This document shows positions 47,801 through 59,007 of a DNA stretch of 64,000 bases, piece by piece. Source of the DNA: Oenanthe sinensis (Eukaryota; Streptophyta; Magnoliopsida; Apiales; Apiaceae); the NCBI GenBank assembly GCA_028671895.1, contig CM053800.1, positions 11,553,886 through 11,617,885 of the forward strand. The letters are read 5' to 3'. The translations under genes were made by a program, and so were the position numbers. Each line of letters begins with the position of its first letter. The stretch's first letter is position 1. The notes under the pieces were generated by a model. The model searched no databases and was not told the origin of the DNA. It saw only the letters and a program-made list of their open reading frames with translations.

Positions 47801-47930
47801 ACAATTTCAGCCTAGTAGACAATCCATGTAATGGAGAAAATTTAAGTCTTTTTTCACATGGGCAATCTGGTGAAGACACCCAGACTCTCTGTGAAAAATC
47901 ACAGCTGCCAGGAATAGTTTGCAAATTCAT
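36920..47930 (-). CDS. NTMC2T5: NTMC2 type 5 protein (SMP and C2 domains), eight exons
   Basis: Exons 47930-47137, 40830-40589, 39678-39660, 38575-38370, 38148-38039, 37951-37853, 37578-37134 and 37008-36920 join without a break to 667 residues. Order: basic N-terminus; membrane segment about 138-152 (NIVGLFVFFFFVGVV); SMP lipid-binding domain about 193-355 (VEWVNMVLGKLWKVYKPGLE, then YTGGARMLLMLSLKFGI, FDIDGELWVKLKLIP); C2 domain about 395-500 (DFVGELSVTLVDARKL, GKTDPYV, NSQTTV, EPIWNQDF); acidic linker; C-terminal membrane segment 640-657 (ALFWLSVITSISVLIAL). SMP-C2 proteins transfer lipids at membrane contact sites. The first C2 loop lacks one usual acidic residue, so calcium dependence is uncertain. 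Exon 3 is only 19 nt. Intron 1 (6.3 kb) carries a copia element in the opposite direction; intron 3 carries a Helitron. Confidence 0.92.
38742..39053 (+). mobile_element. Small non-autonomous Helitron in an NTMC2T5 intron
   Basis: Right end: hairpin GTGCGAAGCAC (39,034-39,044), then CTAG at 39050-39053, followed by T. Left end: TCCTATATATAATAAG at 38742 preceded by A. Insertion between A and T, TC at the 5' end and hairpin plus CTAG at the 3' end fit a Helitron. No coding capacity. It contains a TA microsatellite (about 38,847-38,875). Confidence 0.6.
41455..41733 (+). repeat. 5' LTR of the Tork-like element
   Basis: 279 bp, repeated at 46547-46826. A TATATAT stretch (about 41,617) may be the LTR TATA box. 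The primer site follows at once. Confidence 0.92.
41734..41750 (+). promoter_or_regulatory. Primer binding site of the Tork-like element
   Basis: AATTGGCATCAGAGCAG directly after the LTR, a one-base variant of the initiator tRNA-Met site TGGTATCAGAGC. Confidence 0.85.
41792..42823 (+). pseudogene. gag: Copia gag, broken
   Basis: Starts at ATG 41792 (MASTSVPNSDYHSSLTPFFD). A TGA at 41870-41872 stands where the family has a Trp codon, and the frame changes near 42,090. From 42,187 the frame is open again, with two CCHC zinc knuckles, CNICKKTSHLTSKC and CHYCNKFGHIEKDC. It runs into a MITE at 42824. Confidence 0.85.
42824..43043. mobile_element. hAT-type MITE inserted in the gag-protease region
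   Basis: Terminal inverted repeats GGGGTGTTTGG and CCAAACAGGCC, with 8-bp flanks AGATAATG (42816-42823) and AAATAATG (43044-43051) that match at seven of eight positions. About 220 bp, AT-rich, non-coding. Confidence 0.7.
43052..46539 (+). pseudogene. pol: Copia pol, broken by stops, frame changes and a MITE
   Basis: After the first MITE only the tail of the protease is left (VRMGNG at 43,128); the DSGC active-site region is missing. Then a pre-integrase zinc site (LWHKRFCHLNFQG, CESC), a MITE at 43618-44135, integrase core (IIFIDDFTRMTW, SDRGGEY, QQNGVAERKNRT), RT with frame changes near 45,185 and 45,410 (DVKSAFLNGKLDEEIYVE, LKQAPRTWY, LYVDDLIFTGND), a TGA at 46091-46093 within the RNase H Asp motif, and RNase H remainder (SSAEAEYVAAA, FCDNKSAISIAKN, LADIFTKALP). 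Not functional. Confidence 0.9.
43618..44135. mobile_element. hAT-type MITE inserted in the integrase
   Basis: Ends TAGAGCTGTAAACGAACC and its reverse complement; perfect 8-bp target duplication TTTAGAGC (43610-43617 and 44136-44143). Full of GTTCG / CGAAC repeats, 518 bp, non-coding. Removing it would restore continuity of the pre-integrase and integrase parts. Confidence 0.88.
46538..46546 (+). promoter_or_regulatory. Polypurine tract of the Tork-like element
   Basis: AAGGGGGAG directly before the 3' LTR start at 46547. Confidence 0.9.
46547..46826 (+). repeat. 3' LTR of the Tork-like element
   Basis: 280 bp partner of 41455-41733, followed by target duplication TGTTT. Confidence 0.92.
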
Positions 47931-50497
47931 TTAAACAATAATACCAAAACTTACACACCCAAAAATCAAATCTTGAAAAAGGGGCATCAACATTCAACTT
48001 AAAAGTACCAATAAACAACCTTAAACCATTCATCAGCACCAAACAATATTTATATGATAAAAAAAGCTTAAAGGGTGTCCAAGAAACAACCTGAATAGTT
48101 GAAGAAAGAGACAGGTGATACAGCTTACTTGAATATAAGTCTTTAAATGTTCAAGTCCAAGAAAATGGTTGTTGCTTGGTGGGGTGTGATAAAAATTGAG
48201 ACTTTATAAAGGGAAGGAGAAATGAGAATTATTGTACATATATAAAGGCCAACGTGGATAATCTAATCTGCACATGCCTCTCACTTGGCTGCTTCGGGTT
48301 GGTATCGTATATTCTTATTGTTTTTGACTGGGAAAATGGTTATTGTTTTTACGAATAGAGCCGAGCCAAGCTTTTTCTTAAATGAGCCGAGTTTAACTTT
48401 TTTTTTGATGAGCCGAGCTTTCTTATCGCACAAAAAAATGTGTTCGAGTTCGTTAACGAATCGAGTCGCACTCGAGCTTTTATCAAACCGAGCCGAGCTC
48501 GAGCTCTTAACGAGCTGTTCGCGAATAGTTAAGTTTTATATGGAAAAAAATTAAAACCCACTTGACTCAACTTATTATCGATTTTTGATTCAACTCAATA
48601 TTAAATTTTAATCTATTATCCCAAATGATTCACATATTAAATATTTGAATTGTAATTTTAAACTTAAAACGCTAGAAATATTTAGAATATATTCTATTTT
48701 TTCGAGTTTTAACGAGTCGAGCTTTTAGCTCGAACCGAGCTTTTAGCTGCTCGAACCGAACATACTAAAAGCTCGGTTCGAGCTCGCTTTCTTAACGAAC
48801 ACGTTTTTGTGTTGGAGTTCGAGCTCAAGTTCTTAACGAGCCCTTAACGAGCTGAATTCGAGCTTGTTCGCGAACAGCCCTACATAGGAGTTTCGACTAC
48901 TTAAAATTTTCTTTTTTTAAATAAAAATTTTAGTTTAATATTTTTATTCATAAAAAGAAAATTTTAAAAATAATAATTTTAAACATGTAATCAAAATTTC
49001 TAAAGATGTGTGTTAAAAACTCAAATATCAATTAATTTTAAATAGGTGGGGTACTTTTTATTTTCAAGTCGACAATGAGAAATTTCAAATGAACATAAAA
49101 TATTTAGCTCATGAAATGAACATATAAGTATCATAACTTTTATGAAGATTTAGCTCATAAAATATTTAATCGAAAAAGTGTTTAAAGGATATTGTTTTAT
49201 GTAGTAATGCACTACTATCTATATATGAATATTTGATGGCATGACAAGTTCCATTTTAACCAATATATATCAAAATAAGGTTACAGTTTGAGAAGATAAC
49301 GTACGTAATAACTTTTTAAAATTTATAAGGTTACTTTTTATGGGATAAATGAGTCAAAATATTTGTGAATTATTCGATCTCGTTTCATTTAATATTTAAA
49401 TTTCACTCGATTTTTATCTCTTAAAATATTCAATATTATAGAGCTGATAATCTTCAATTATTTAAATATTTTATTGTGTTAAATTGAAGTCTCAAATTAC
49501 ACGTATGAGTAATTTAGTTTTTATTTTTTATTATTTATATATTACAAATATATGCTTGTATATAAATATTTAATATCTACACATATTACATTTTTAATCG
49601 AAACGAACTTATTATATTTGAGTTTCTGTTGATATTTAATGAAATCAATTTGAATTTTTAAGATGAATTCGAAAATATCGAATTTTTATCGAATCAAATT
49701 TTAAATTTATATTTTGATCGAGTTAGAACTTGAACTCAACTCAAACACAAACTTTTTTGGTAAAATATTTTAACCTCGCTTATTTCTCAATCCCAGTTCC
49801 GCCACATCTATGAATAACAAAATTTTCAATTAAGATTACAAGTACCATAACACTGTGCAACAGGTTATTTTAGGACGAACCAAACTTATTGCTCTTATAA
49901 TCTTACTGATTTACTGTCATCCTGGGCCAGAACACCGCTATGTCAGGAGGCGCCCCTGCCCTTACAGAACTCGAGAACTCTTTTTGACAATATGGAACTT
50001 TAAAAAACCAAAAACCTCATTTCCCCACACTAGCCCACCAGCCCCCCTCGATTTGTTCCTGCACCATCCCCAGCTGCCACTACGTGCATGGGGTTGATTG
50101 TTTTTGTGCTACGAGTTTTGCACGCCTGTTTTTGTTTGTTAGAAATCATCTATCAAATATCTTACATTTGGTTCCAAGTCACTTTTGTTTAGTTGAGTCA
50201 TGTAAATTAGCTAAGATTGTTATACTCCTCTTCAAAAGGCACATAGGAGTTGGAGATTGTAGCCGTCATTGCAGTAGAAGTTTCTTTCGATGTTCACCTT
50301 TGCCAATTCTGTTACTCATGGTAACTAGCATGCAATGAGATGATACAATCAAGATCCAAGAGTGGTACCAATGTAATCCAGCATATTAATGCACAACTAG
50401 TATCCAAAATTTTGATAAATGCATGTTTAAATGAAGAATATAACTGAATAATTCAGAGTTCCGATCCACGATAAAAGAATTACATTGCATTTGCAAA
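47931..50497. other. Spacer between AP5B1 and NTMC2T5
   Basis: No gene. The first 300 bp upstream of 47930 is the promoter side of NTMC2T5; no TATA box assigned. From about 48,900 to 49,800 the sequence is plain AT-rich. Around 49,910-50,090 it is locally GC-richer (CAGGAGGCGCCCCTGCCC), but I recognise nothing. Confidence 0.5.
48345..48886. repeat. GAGCCGAGC-type hAT-like MITE relic
   Basis: Many GAGCCGAGC, GAGCTCG and TTCGCGAA units. The right end reads GTTCGCGAACAGCCCTAC, whose reverse complement begins GTAGGGCTGTTCGCGAAC, a common hAT-type MITE end. The left end is degraded and no target duplication was found. Confidence 0.55.
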
Positions 50498-50718
50498 TTA
50501 CAGCCAATTTAATCCATCACCAGGACGAATAAAAGATGCCCGGAGAGAGGAATTATTTTGATACACTTCAAGAATAGAGTAATAGTTGATGTCCCAAAAG
50601 TAATACACTATAGCTATAAAAGTGTCAAAAATTGCCACTCCATTTGCAGGAAGCATGGCAAGATTGTAGAAATTAGGAGGGAGTGAACTTTGATCATCAC
50701 CAAAGAATTTGAATGGAA
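50498..50718 (-). other. Open frame in the AP5B1 3' region
   Basis: In a frame shifted against the AP5B1 stop (TAG at 50719-50721), about 75 codons stay open to a TAA at 50498-50500, with coding-like text such as PFKFFGDDQSSLPPNFYNLA and GVAIFDTFIAIVYYFWD. It could be chance in a 3' untranslated region or a former C-terminal extension lost by frame change. Not supported as a separate gene. Confidence 0.25.
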
Positions 50719-53700
50719 CTATCTTTGTGCAGAGAACAGTGCTTCCAGGTAATCATCTATATACGCTAAGCACGGCCAGTGATCAGTTCTTATACGAACT
50801 AGTGTAGCAACATCAGTGACTTCCATCTGGAAAAGGAGATGGAACCTCGGAGGAAGGAATATTAATATAAGAAAGCAACCCATGTTCTTCTTATTGACAT
50901 TGATATGACCTCCTCTGTCATCTTTGTCTTCAGTGTACTTCAGATATAGAGGGCCACTATCCATACCTGTGCCTGCGGTAGTAACATCAGCAGAAGAATC
51001 TGAATCGACATCTTTCCAAAAAATGTCACTTATGATTCCCCCATCTTTCACGATGCTTACAAGGGGTCCACCAATAATACTCACAACAAAAGGTGCCAAA
51101 TGTCGCTCAACAGCTTCAATTACAAACTGTGCAGGAACTTCAAGTAGCTTAACGGATCGTGTACCATTGATTGCTGTAACCCCTTTACTTCCCTTCAAAG
51201 AAAATGTCTCTCTTCCAGTGCTTGCAGAAGTACCACATGCTTCCCACAGCGCACTAAACAAGGCAAAGTAATAATCAGATACTGCATGTCCCCTAATGTC
51301 CTCTGGAATGATAGCTTTAAGGAACATGTCTTCAATACCTACAGTAATACTTTGAAGCTGACCACGGATGATCTGACCACTTTCTGTATTTGTTTCGATG
51401 GAAACATCAATCATACCAGGTACTGGTTCCCGTGGTTCCAATTCAATCGCTAAAGAAGCTTTGAACCTTTCTTCTCGAGATTTATTCTCAACAGAGATGA
51501 TCTCCAGAGAACCTGTTTGACCCACAGGATGGTCATTTCTGGAAGGTTCACCAAGAAGGAAAGGTATGTGACATGATGGAACAGTCCCATATGGTGCTGA
51601 TGAAGAAAAATTGAGAACAATTGCGTATATCGCAGGAAGCGAATCCTCTTCATTAAAACCATTAGCAGGCACACTGCCACCCCATATACGAGCAAAAGGC
51701 TCTGATTCAAATCGTAAAGTACAAGATATCCTAATTTTGAGCCCTTCCGTGTGTCTATAATCCGGTATACACAAGAAATGCTGCCTAAGTATTCCAACAA
51801 TCTCTGAAACCTTGGAATCCATCACACGTAATGGTTCCTGAGGGTGAGATAATCCTTCTTCTGGAAGATTTTGCGAATCAACTTCTGTTTGCTCAGGTGG
51901 AGGTTCACTGTATTGGATGCTTTCAATAGAAGAAGGTCCACCACTACCAAAGCTAAGAGTTGACAAAGACAAGGACCAAGACTGCTTGACCAATAACGGG
52001 AAAATTCGTTCAAGGTGGATGTAGGATGAAATGTTTTTAGACTTTTTAGGATCATGCAAAATTGGAGGAGACTGATCACTGAAGAATGAGCTAGCATGGG
52101 AGGACTGTGAAATACCCGGAACTTGGTCCCCAAAGTTCAATATGTGCCTGAGCCTTTTTCCCGGTACACAGATCAGCAACCGCAGGTATATCCTATATAG
52201 ATTGCCATAAAAAAATAAAATATAAGTTTATTAGAGACTGCATACACATTTCTACAACCTTTCTTTACACTTTTGTTTCATGTAACCAACTCATGAGAAC
52301 AGCTTTACATCAACTTTTAGTCCCCCCCCCCCCTTCCTCCCTCCCTCCCTCCCTCTTTTTAATCAATTCTGCACTGGTTATAGCTCTCGCAATGTCAAAA
52401 TATAAAAATAGATCTCTTTTCTTTGTTAGTTGATGGGGAAACTGTATGATGCAGCCCGCAAGGATTGGCTCAGTTGGTTAAAGAGAGGAATATCATCCTC
52501 TTGGTCACAGGTTCGAATCCCACCGGAGGAGAATGTGTGATTATGCCATCTTGGGCCAGAGTCTGTCGCACTTGTGTGATTTACCTGGTTCACGTGGTTT
52601 GCAGGCTATTGCGTAAGCCCGTGGGTTTACCCAGTGCGCACCCAAAAAGGGTAGCAGCTGCTGGTTCCCACAGTAAAAAAAAACTGTATGATGCAATATG
52701 TGTATAGATTAAGATATTCTGTGCAAGTGGATGTGATGAAAATGAAACGATACAGGATGCCTAGAGTAAGTCTGCTTTTACATAATTATATGATATTGCA
52801 TGGGTTCTTGAAGCTTCTGAAAACAATCCTTATGACAGGAGCAGCAAAAACAAAGAAGAAAACCCCTAAAGGATTTGACCCTTGGGTTTCACTAAAGCAC
52901 TTCTTTATCTTCTATTGCTTCACATAATGAAATCTGTTTACATTTACTACATATTTCTGTCCTTTGATATATATGATAATCAGCTTTACCAGTCAACCAA
53001 CAACAAAATTTAACTAGCCAAGTATGGTATGCGACATACAAAGTACAGCTTGCACAGAAACAATCCTAGCAAAGCCGCGTTTATTAGAAGCTTGAGTTAT
53101 AAACATTATATATGCAAAAGTGTCTTTCAGGAAAAGTTTTAACTAGCTCAACTTATACTAAATCAAGCCATCAGGTCAACTAATTCTCACTTGCAAAAGA
53201 AGCTCATAACTTACAAACCATATAGAAATGAAAAATAATAATACAGAGATGTTACTTGTAAGAGTAATAGATGAAACGAAATAGAATACCTTGCACTGTC
53301 ACGAACCTCCAAATCAGGAAAATAAAGGCAAATGAAAGCTAAGAGACGGGATAGTCCAAGAAACAGTCGAGAGCTATGATGATGTAACATCATAGTTCGA
53401 CACATTCCAAGAACTTTACTCCCCTGAGACCAGGATTTTAACCCTGAGTCTGGGCCATGTTTCTCAACAATGACTATCATCAATTTGGCAAAGAGCTCTA
53501 GTATACCACCTGGTGGAACTGTATCATTCCCAGCAATTCTGTCGAATAACGGAAAGTAAGATCCCAATCTATATTCTATCTTGAGTTTTGGAACCAAGCT
53601 CTCGTCAAAAGTCTGAAGCAAACGCTCCCCCAACCACCGGTGCTTATAGCAGGCTAATAATCGGTCAACAAAAGCAACTATAACTGGAACCAATCCCTGA

Positions 53701-56700
53701 AACTCCAATGCCATCTCCACTAGCATACTCTGCACGAACAAAAATAGTCACATAAAAAAACCCACAGTAAGATTCCCAACCCCAACAACCCGTCAACCCT
53801 CAGAGAATTAGGCCATACGTGATAAGGGAATTGATACATCACTAAAGCCAAATGTTGCAGAGTGAGGGCTGTGAGGGCCCTTGAGAGCTCAAGAATAATT
53901 TTGAAATGAATATGAATGAAAAAAGAGTTCACTCACAAGATGAACCATTCTTATAGAAGTGCTAACAGATTATTAATGTAAAATGCAATAAGATTAAAAA
54001 AGTACTACATATTGTCATATATAATGAAACCCATACACAAATGTCTTGTATATTTAGTGAGCAGTGGCCAGTGGAGCACAAACTGAGTTGGCTTCAGAAG
54101 TATATTGATCAATGAGTCATGTCATAGAAAAACTGGCATGCACACCAAGGCAGAATTGAGAAGACAATAAAATTCGTAGATGATTTTAGCTATAAAATGA
54201 AATGTGTTTATTCAGTTTTTTCTTTCACCCTTATTCCTTTCATACTGTTTCAAACAAATTAATATTCTAATTCTGATTGGTGTTTCCAAATTCTTCAGGT
54301 ATCTATCAGTACTAATTTGTTACTTATCTTTCACATCTCTCTATTTTCCAGCCTCGCATCAGATTAATCTAAAGTGAATCTCACAAAGTATAGAAATACC
54401 TAGTTTCATTTTAGGAATCCTTTTCTGACGGGAAGCTTAATAGGCAAAGTATTATTTGTAAATATGTAGAATTTAGACTGAGAATAGAAGGTTTGCATAT
54501 CATATCAGTAATGATCACTAGAACAACACCCATTTATTTGAAATATTCCTGCATGTGCAGCCCTTGCCAAGTTCCTTGTTCCACTTACAAATGACTTGTC
54601 ATCTTCATTAGTCTGCTACTCCATCTATTCAATTACGTTCATTAATCTGTTACTGTCTATTCAAATTATGTATGCTTATTTCAATTTATACATCACTTGC
54701 AGCTACCTTTGTTTTCTTTTTTCTTTATCACAGCATTCTATATTCTCATTGTTACCATGGTAATACTTCATTTGATTCACATGATTCAACATTTTCTTAT
54801 CAGTGCAAGAACCTAAAGCCAAACGCTTATAGTAGATTGTTAAACCATTTAGTTCCACACCAGATAAGCCTTTGTAAGCTGTTACCCTGAAATTCTATCT
54901 AAATACCTGAAAATTCGGCAGGAACATCTTATCATTCAATCCTTCTAGGAAACGAACTAATTAAAAAAACACAGCAATTTACTAATTCGACTATAAATAC
55001 CAAAGACTGTCCATCTCAATATACTATCAACTGTATTGATCAAAACAAGAACATATTGAGATTGGGTTTTATATCAAACTGGTCACCCAACTCACAAAAA
55101 AATATCAAGTAGCTACCCAATCTCCACGACGACTCATTTAAGCCACTAAAGTGTCAAAATATATCACTTCGTTATTTTTTTAAAAAAAAATAACGATTAA
55201 GGTTAAAGCTGTGATGAAGTGTCAAGCATTTATATCAAACTTGTATTATACTTAAATATTAAGGTTCATCCTTATATTTTTTAAGGTTTAGTCGTTAATT
55301 TTTTTTTAAAAAAATAATGAAGTGATATATTTTGACATTTTAGTGGCTTAAATGAGTCGCCGTGGAGATTGGGTAGCTACTTGATATTTTTTTGTGAGAT
55401 TGGTGGTCAGTTTCATACAAACAGTATTACAGTTTCCCCATGAACCAATTCCTTGCATACAGCCTACATATTAACATACCGTACTACTCAGCTTTAATAT
55501 ATGTATAAAAATAACACAGCTTTAATATATGAGTAAAAATAACATGTATACACACACATGTTTGTATTGTAGATAAAGAAAAAACATATATAAAGAAGAA
55601 GTATCAGATGGACTGTAACAAGTACCTGTACAGTGTCAAAGATGGTGGAGTCTTTGGGAACTTTAGTGGAAGAATCGGTATCATAATGTGAGGAGGCACC
55701 AATCAAAAAATTGTGGAGAGCACGGAACGCAACTGCAGTTTCTGTGCTCCATGGTGGTAACCATTTGAAACTGGAAACTGATAAAAGACCATCTTTAAAT
55801 AAACTCACCACATTGGTCGAGTCCAAACCAAGTTCATCTTTCATATTTATCATTACTTTAGATCTGTCAGTATCAAGTAATATTGAGCTATAAGCAAGCA
55901 AGTCAAGCTTCAAGGATTTTAGAGCAAGTGGATCAAATACGGATGGGTAAAAGCTTAAACTCATTTTGACAACAGTTTTCTTCTTCCCGACTTCTTTATT
56001 TGACACTAATTCAATGAAACCTTGTAACCAGTGTAGCGCAAGCAACCGAAAAACCAAAGAATGCTGAGCTTCTCTTGAAATCAGCACAAGGCGACTAGCA
56101 ATCTCATTTTCTTGCCCATCAAAAGCATCTAAAAATCGTGAATACATCCCTAGAAAAGCATGACATAACAGGGGATCATATGTATAAATCAATCCTGAGA
56201 ATTGCACCTTCAACAATGATGTTTGCAATTCCAACGCTGCTGCCAAAGTCATTATCAAAGTCATAAACTCCAACAATCCAAATGGAGTCAAATACTGCGG
56301 CCATTCCAGCAAAAAAGCCATTACTCTCCTAAACTCCTTATAATTTGAATCCGAAAATTCTTTACCCAACCCGCCATCATTAATTAAAAACTCCGGAACA
56401 TTAAAAGGCACTAAAGGCATTGAACTATTAACAATAGAAACATTTGCACCGGAAACAACAACATCATGGATCACCTGTCATTATAAAATACCAAAAGTCA
56501 AACAATTTCGGAATTACACTTAGCGTAGATATTGAATGTAACACAAATTAAATCACAAGGTTGTTGAAATGAAAAGATTAAGTTTTTCCCCAAAGCACAT
56601 TCCTACTTCAAAATGGCAAGCATGTCTCACACAATAAACCTCTTCCACAAACAAACACTACAAAACTATACATTGACCACAAGATTAAACAAAAAACCCT

Positions 56701-57436
56701 CGAAACATATCATCTGCCCATTACTTTGTTGGTCAAAACCTAAATTTCATTGGTATCGAAATACTTTTACGCAATCAATATTACAAAATAGCATAAATGA
56801 CAATACCTGAGCAAGCAAAAGAACATAACTTTGAGCAGAATGAGTCCTCTCACTCTGACACAAACTCCACAAATTCCCAGCAACTTGAGACAACAAACAA
56901 GGACAAGCTCTCTCCAACTCCCTCAAACACTCACAACCCACAGCCCTTGTTTGTCTATCAACCCCATGATTAGGCCTATTAATCACACTAAACAAAAGCT
57001 CAATCAACCCCTCCAACTGTTTAACAAACTGCCCACCTAATTTTCCATCAAGCCCAATCACACAATTCACAAAAACACAAGTAACACAAATCAAGAACTG
57101 TTCTTTAAGCAAAAGGGTGACAGAAACACCATCAATTGGAGCTTGTACAGTCGAACGAAGCGAATCGAGAAGATGGGTCAGTGCCAATGAACAACCTTCA
57201 GATTCTTGATCTTCTTGAAAGCAAGATTGTAAGTATTCTTCTATGAAAACAATGAGATTGAGTTTGAGAGAGAGAGAGAAATCTTTACGGGAGAGAGAGA
57301 TGAGAGAGAGGTCAAGGAGAGAGAGACCACTGTAATTCAAACTGCCCCATTTTTGGAGATGTTCAGTAGAGTTGGTTTGGTAATCATCTATGAGAGACTC
57401 CCATTCTTGGGGTGAAAGGGGTTTGAGTGAAGACAT
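50719..57436 (-). CDS. AP5B1: AP-5 complex subunit beta (AP5B1-like), four exons
   Basis: Exons 57436-56807, 56474-55626, 53729-53290 and 52192-50719 join with consistent phases to 1130 residues. Start ATG 57436 (MSSLKPLSPQEWESLIDDY) is the first with a good downstream frame; an upstream in-frame extension lacks coding character. Recognised by overall likeness to plant AP-5 beta: N-terminal helical repeat region (exons 1-2), GGILELFAKLMIVIVEKHG and SRLLAFICLYFPDLEVRDSA in exon 3, and a beta-rich C-terminal half ending with CFLILIFLPPRFHLLFQMEV and PCLAYIDDYLEALF. AP-5 is an adaptor complex acting at late endosomes/lysosomes in animals; its plant role is little known. Intron 2 carries a foldback MITE and intron 3 a SINE. 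Confidence 0.88.
52321..52361. repeat. Poly-C and (CCCT)n low-complexity run
   Basis: Twelve or more C in a row followed by CTCC repeats, in AP5B1 intron 3 on the plus strand. Confidence 0.9.
52454..52680 (+). mobile_element. tRNA-derived SINE with 15-bp target duplication
   Basis: About 227 bp. A box TGGCTCAGTTGG (near 52,465) and B box GGTTCGAATCC (near 52,510) at tRNA spacing, unrelated body, A tail. Flanked by perfect direct repeats AAACTGTATGATGCA (52439-52453 and 52681-52695). The perfect duplication implies a fairly recent insertion in AP5B1 intron 3, antisense to the gene. Confidence 0.9.
53730..55067. other. AP5B1 intron 2, right part
   Basis: Non-coding. ORFs seen here are not exons: the splice phases of the neighbouring exons close without them. 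Confidence 0.7.
55068..55421. mobile_element. Foldback MITE in AP5B1 intron 2
   Basis: Arms of about 140 bp (55068-55208 and 55282-55421) are reverse complements with few mismatches, for example AAAAAAATATCAAGTAGCTA against its complement, around a loop of about 73 nt. Target duplication not resolved. A one-arm relative lies at 57,895-58,035. Confidence 0.75.
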
Positions 57437-57894
57437 ATATATATCTGTATGTATATATAAAAACTGGTTGTATCTATAATTGGGTTCTCGCCATTTACTT
57501 AGGTTACTATATAGATTATAGATTGAAGGTGATACATACAAATTTGTGTATCTTTTATATAAAACTACCCATCCCACGTACGGTGACTCGAATAAACTCG
57601 TTATTTTTTTAATAAAAAATTTGATGATTAATATTAAAAATGCAATAACGTATCACGTATTCGCTTCGCAACGAGTAATTATATATAATTCTTTAATTAC
57701 TTTGGTATATCATCATATACGTTTATAATAAAAATGCTCTAAATCTGTTATATTTTAGATTTTGTCAATTAAATAGGAGTATATTGGTATGATTTGCAAT
57801 TGCAGGAAGAATATTTGTTTTTCGGATATCATGAAAATCGAAGAATCCTAGTTTATAATGTATGTGTTATTTAATTATTTTTTATTTTTTATTC

Positions 57895-58035
57895 AATCCA
57901 CGACCTTAATGTTGATCATCAAATTTTTAAAGAGATAATAAATTTTGACACTTTAGTAGTGTAAATTAGTCGTCATAGAGATTGGATAAATATATAATAT
58001 TTTTTTTGGCTTATGTATAGGTTGGCCATCAAAGT
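57895..58035. repeat. One-arm relic of the AP5B1-intron foldback MITE family
   Basis: Shares TTTTGACA(C/T)TTTAGTAG, AGTCG(C/T)C(A/G)T and GAGATTGG in the same order with the right arm of 55068-55421, but diverged and without the other arm. Confidence 0.5.
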
Positions 58036-58400
58036 TTGGACAAAAATACATATAAACTACTAAGTTAAATTTTTAGACGGTTCAACCATTCAAGTCGAGC
58101 ACTTGGACACTTTAACCAAAATTCGGTGAAAAATTGGGGCGTGAAGTCCACTCTCCAGTAGAGAGAGTGTTTAGAATATAAAAGATATAAACACATTGAC
58201 CATCATTGTTTAATAAATTATACACATTTTTCATTTAAGACTTAATAATATTTTCTTAATTAATTTTGTATTATTTTAGTTTCACCCCATATTTATTACT
58301 TTTAATCTATATGTATATACTAATTATTTGAATTGTATTTGCAAATTAAGTATATATTTTGGAAAACTATAAAATTATTTTGAAGGAATAATTGATAAAA

Positions 58401-59007
58401 GAGTAAATTGCAAAGTGGTGGCTGAACTTTACACTCATTTTCAAAAAAGTGGTCAGACTTTCAATTTTACAAAATAGTGGTCAGATTTGTCATTTTCTTT
58501 TCAAAAAGGTGGCTGGAGGCGATTTTCAGCTTTTTGGCATGACAAAAATGAGAAAACAATGCTAGAGACCCTAAAAATTATCCCAAAAAATCCCAAATTA
58601 ATATGTGTTACCATATGATTGATTATATTCGTAATAATAATAATAATTCGCCTTCGGCCACCATTTTGTAAAATTGAAAGTCTGGCTAGATTTGTCTTTT
58701 TCCTTTCAAAAAGGTGGCTGAAGGCGATTTCAGTTTTTTGACAGGGGTAAAATAGAAAAAAATACTTTTTGACAGGGGTAAAATAGAAAAAAAAATACTC
58801 GAGACCTCAAAAATTTTCCAAAAAAATCTCTAAATTAATATGTGTCACCATATGATTGATTATATTCGTAATAATAATAATGATTCGTCTCCGGCCACCA
58901 TTTTGAAAGGAAAAAAGCAAATCTGGCCACCATTTTACAAAATTGAAAGTGTAGCCACTTTTTTAAAAATGAGTCTAAAATTCAGGCACCACTTTGCAAT
59001 TTACTCC
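58401..59007. mobile_element. MITE with inverted ends and internal duplication
   Basis: Ends GAGTAAATTGCAAAGTGG and its mirror (CCACTTTGCAATTTACTC, one mismatch at the right end), flanked by TGATAAAA on both sides (58393-58400 and 59008-59015), an 8-bp duplication. Inside, a module with AAAAAGGTGGCTG(A/G)AGGCGATTT and ATATGATTGATTATATTCGT occurs twice, so the element is internally duplicated or is a copy nested in a copy. Confidence 0.75.

Noticed and set aside
52454..52530. Functional tRNA gene
   Set aside because: The tRNA-like head is followed by a SINE body, A tail and target duplication.
54672..54890. 72-codon ORF in AP5B1 intron 2
   Set aside because: On the opposite strand and no coding character; exon phases close without it.
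57427..57577. Upstream in-frame extension of AP5B1 exon 1
   Set aside because: Its first 47 codons are Tyr/Asn-rich and lack coding look; ATG 57436 gives the expected N-terminus.
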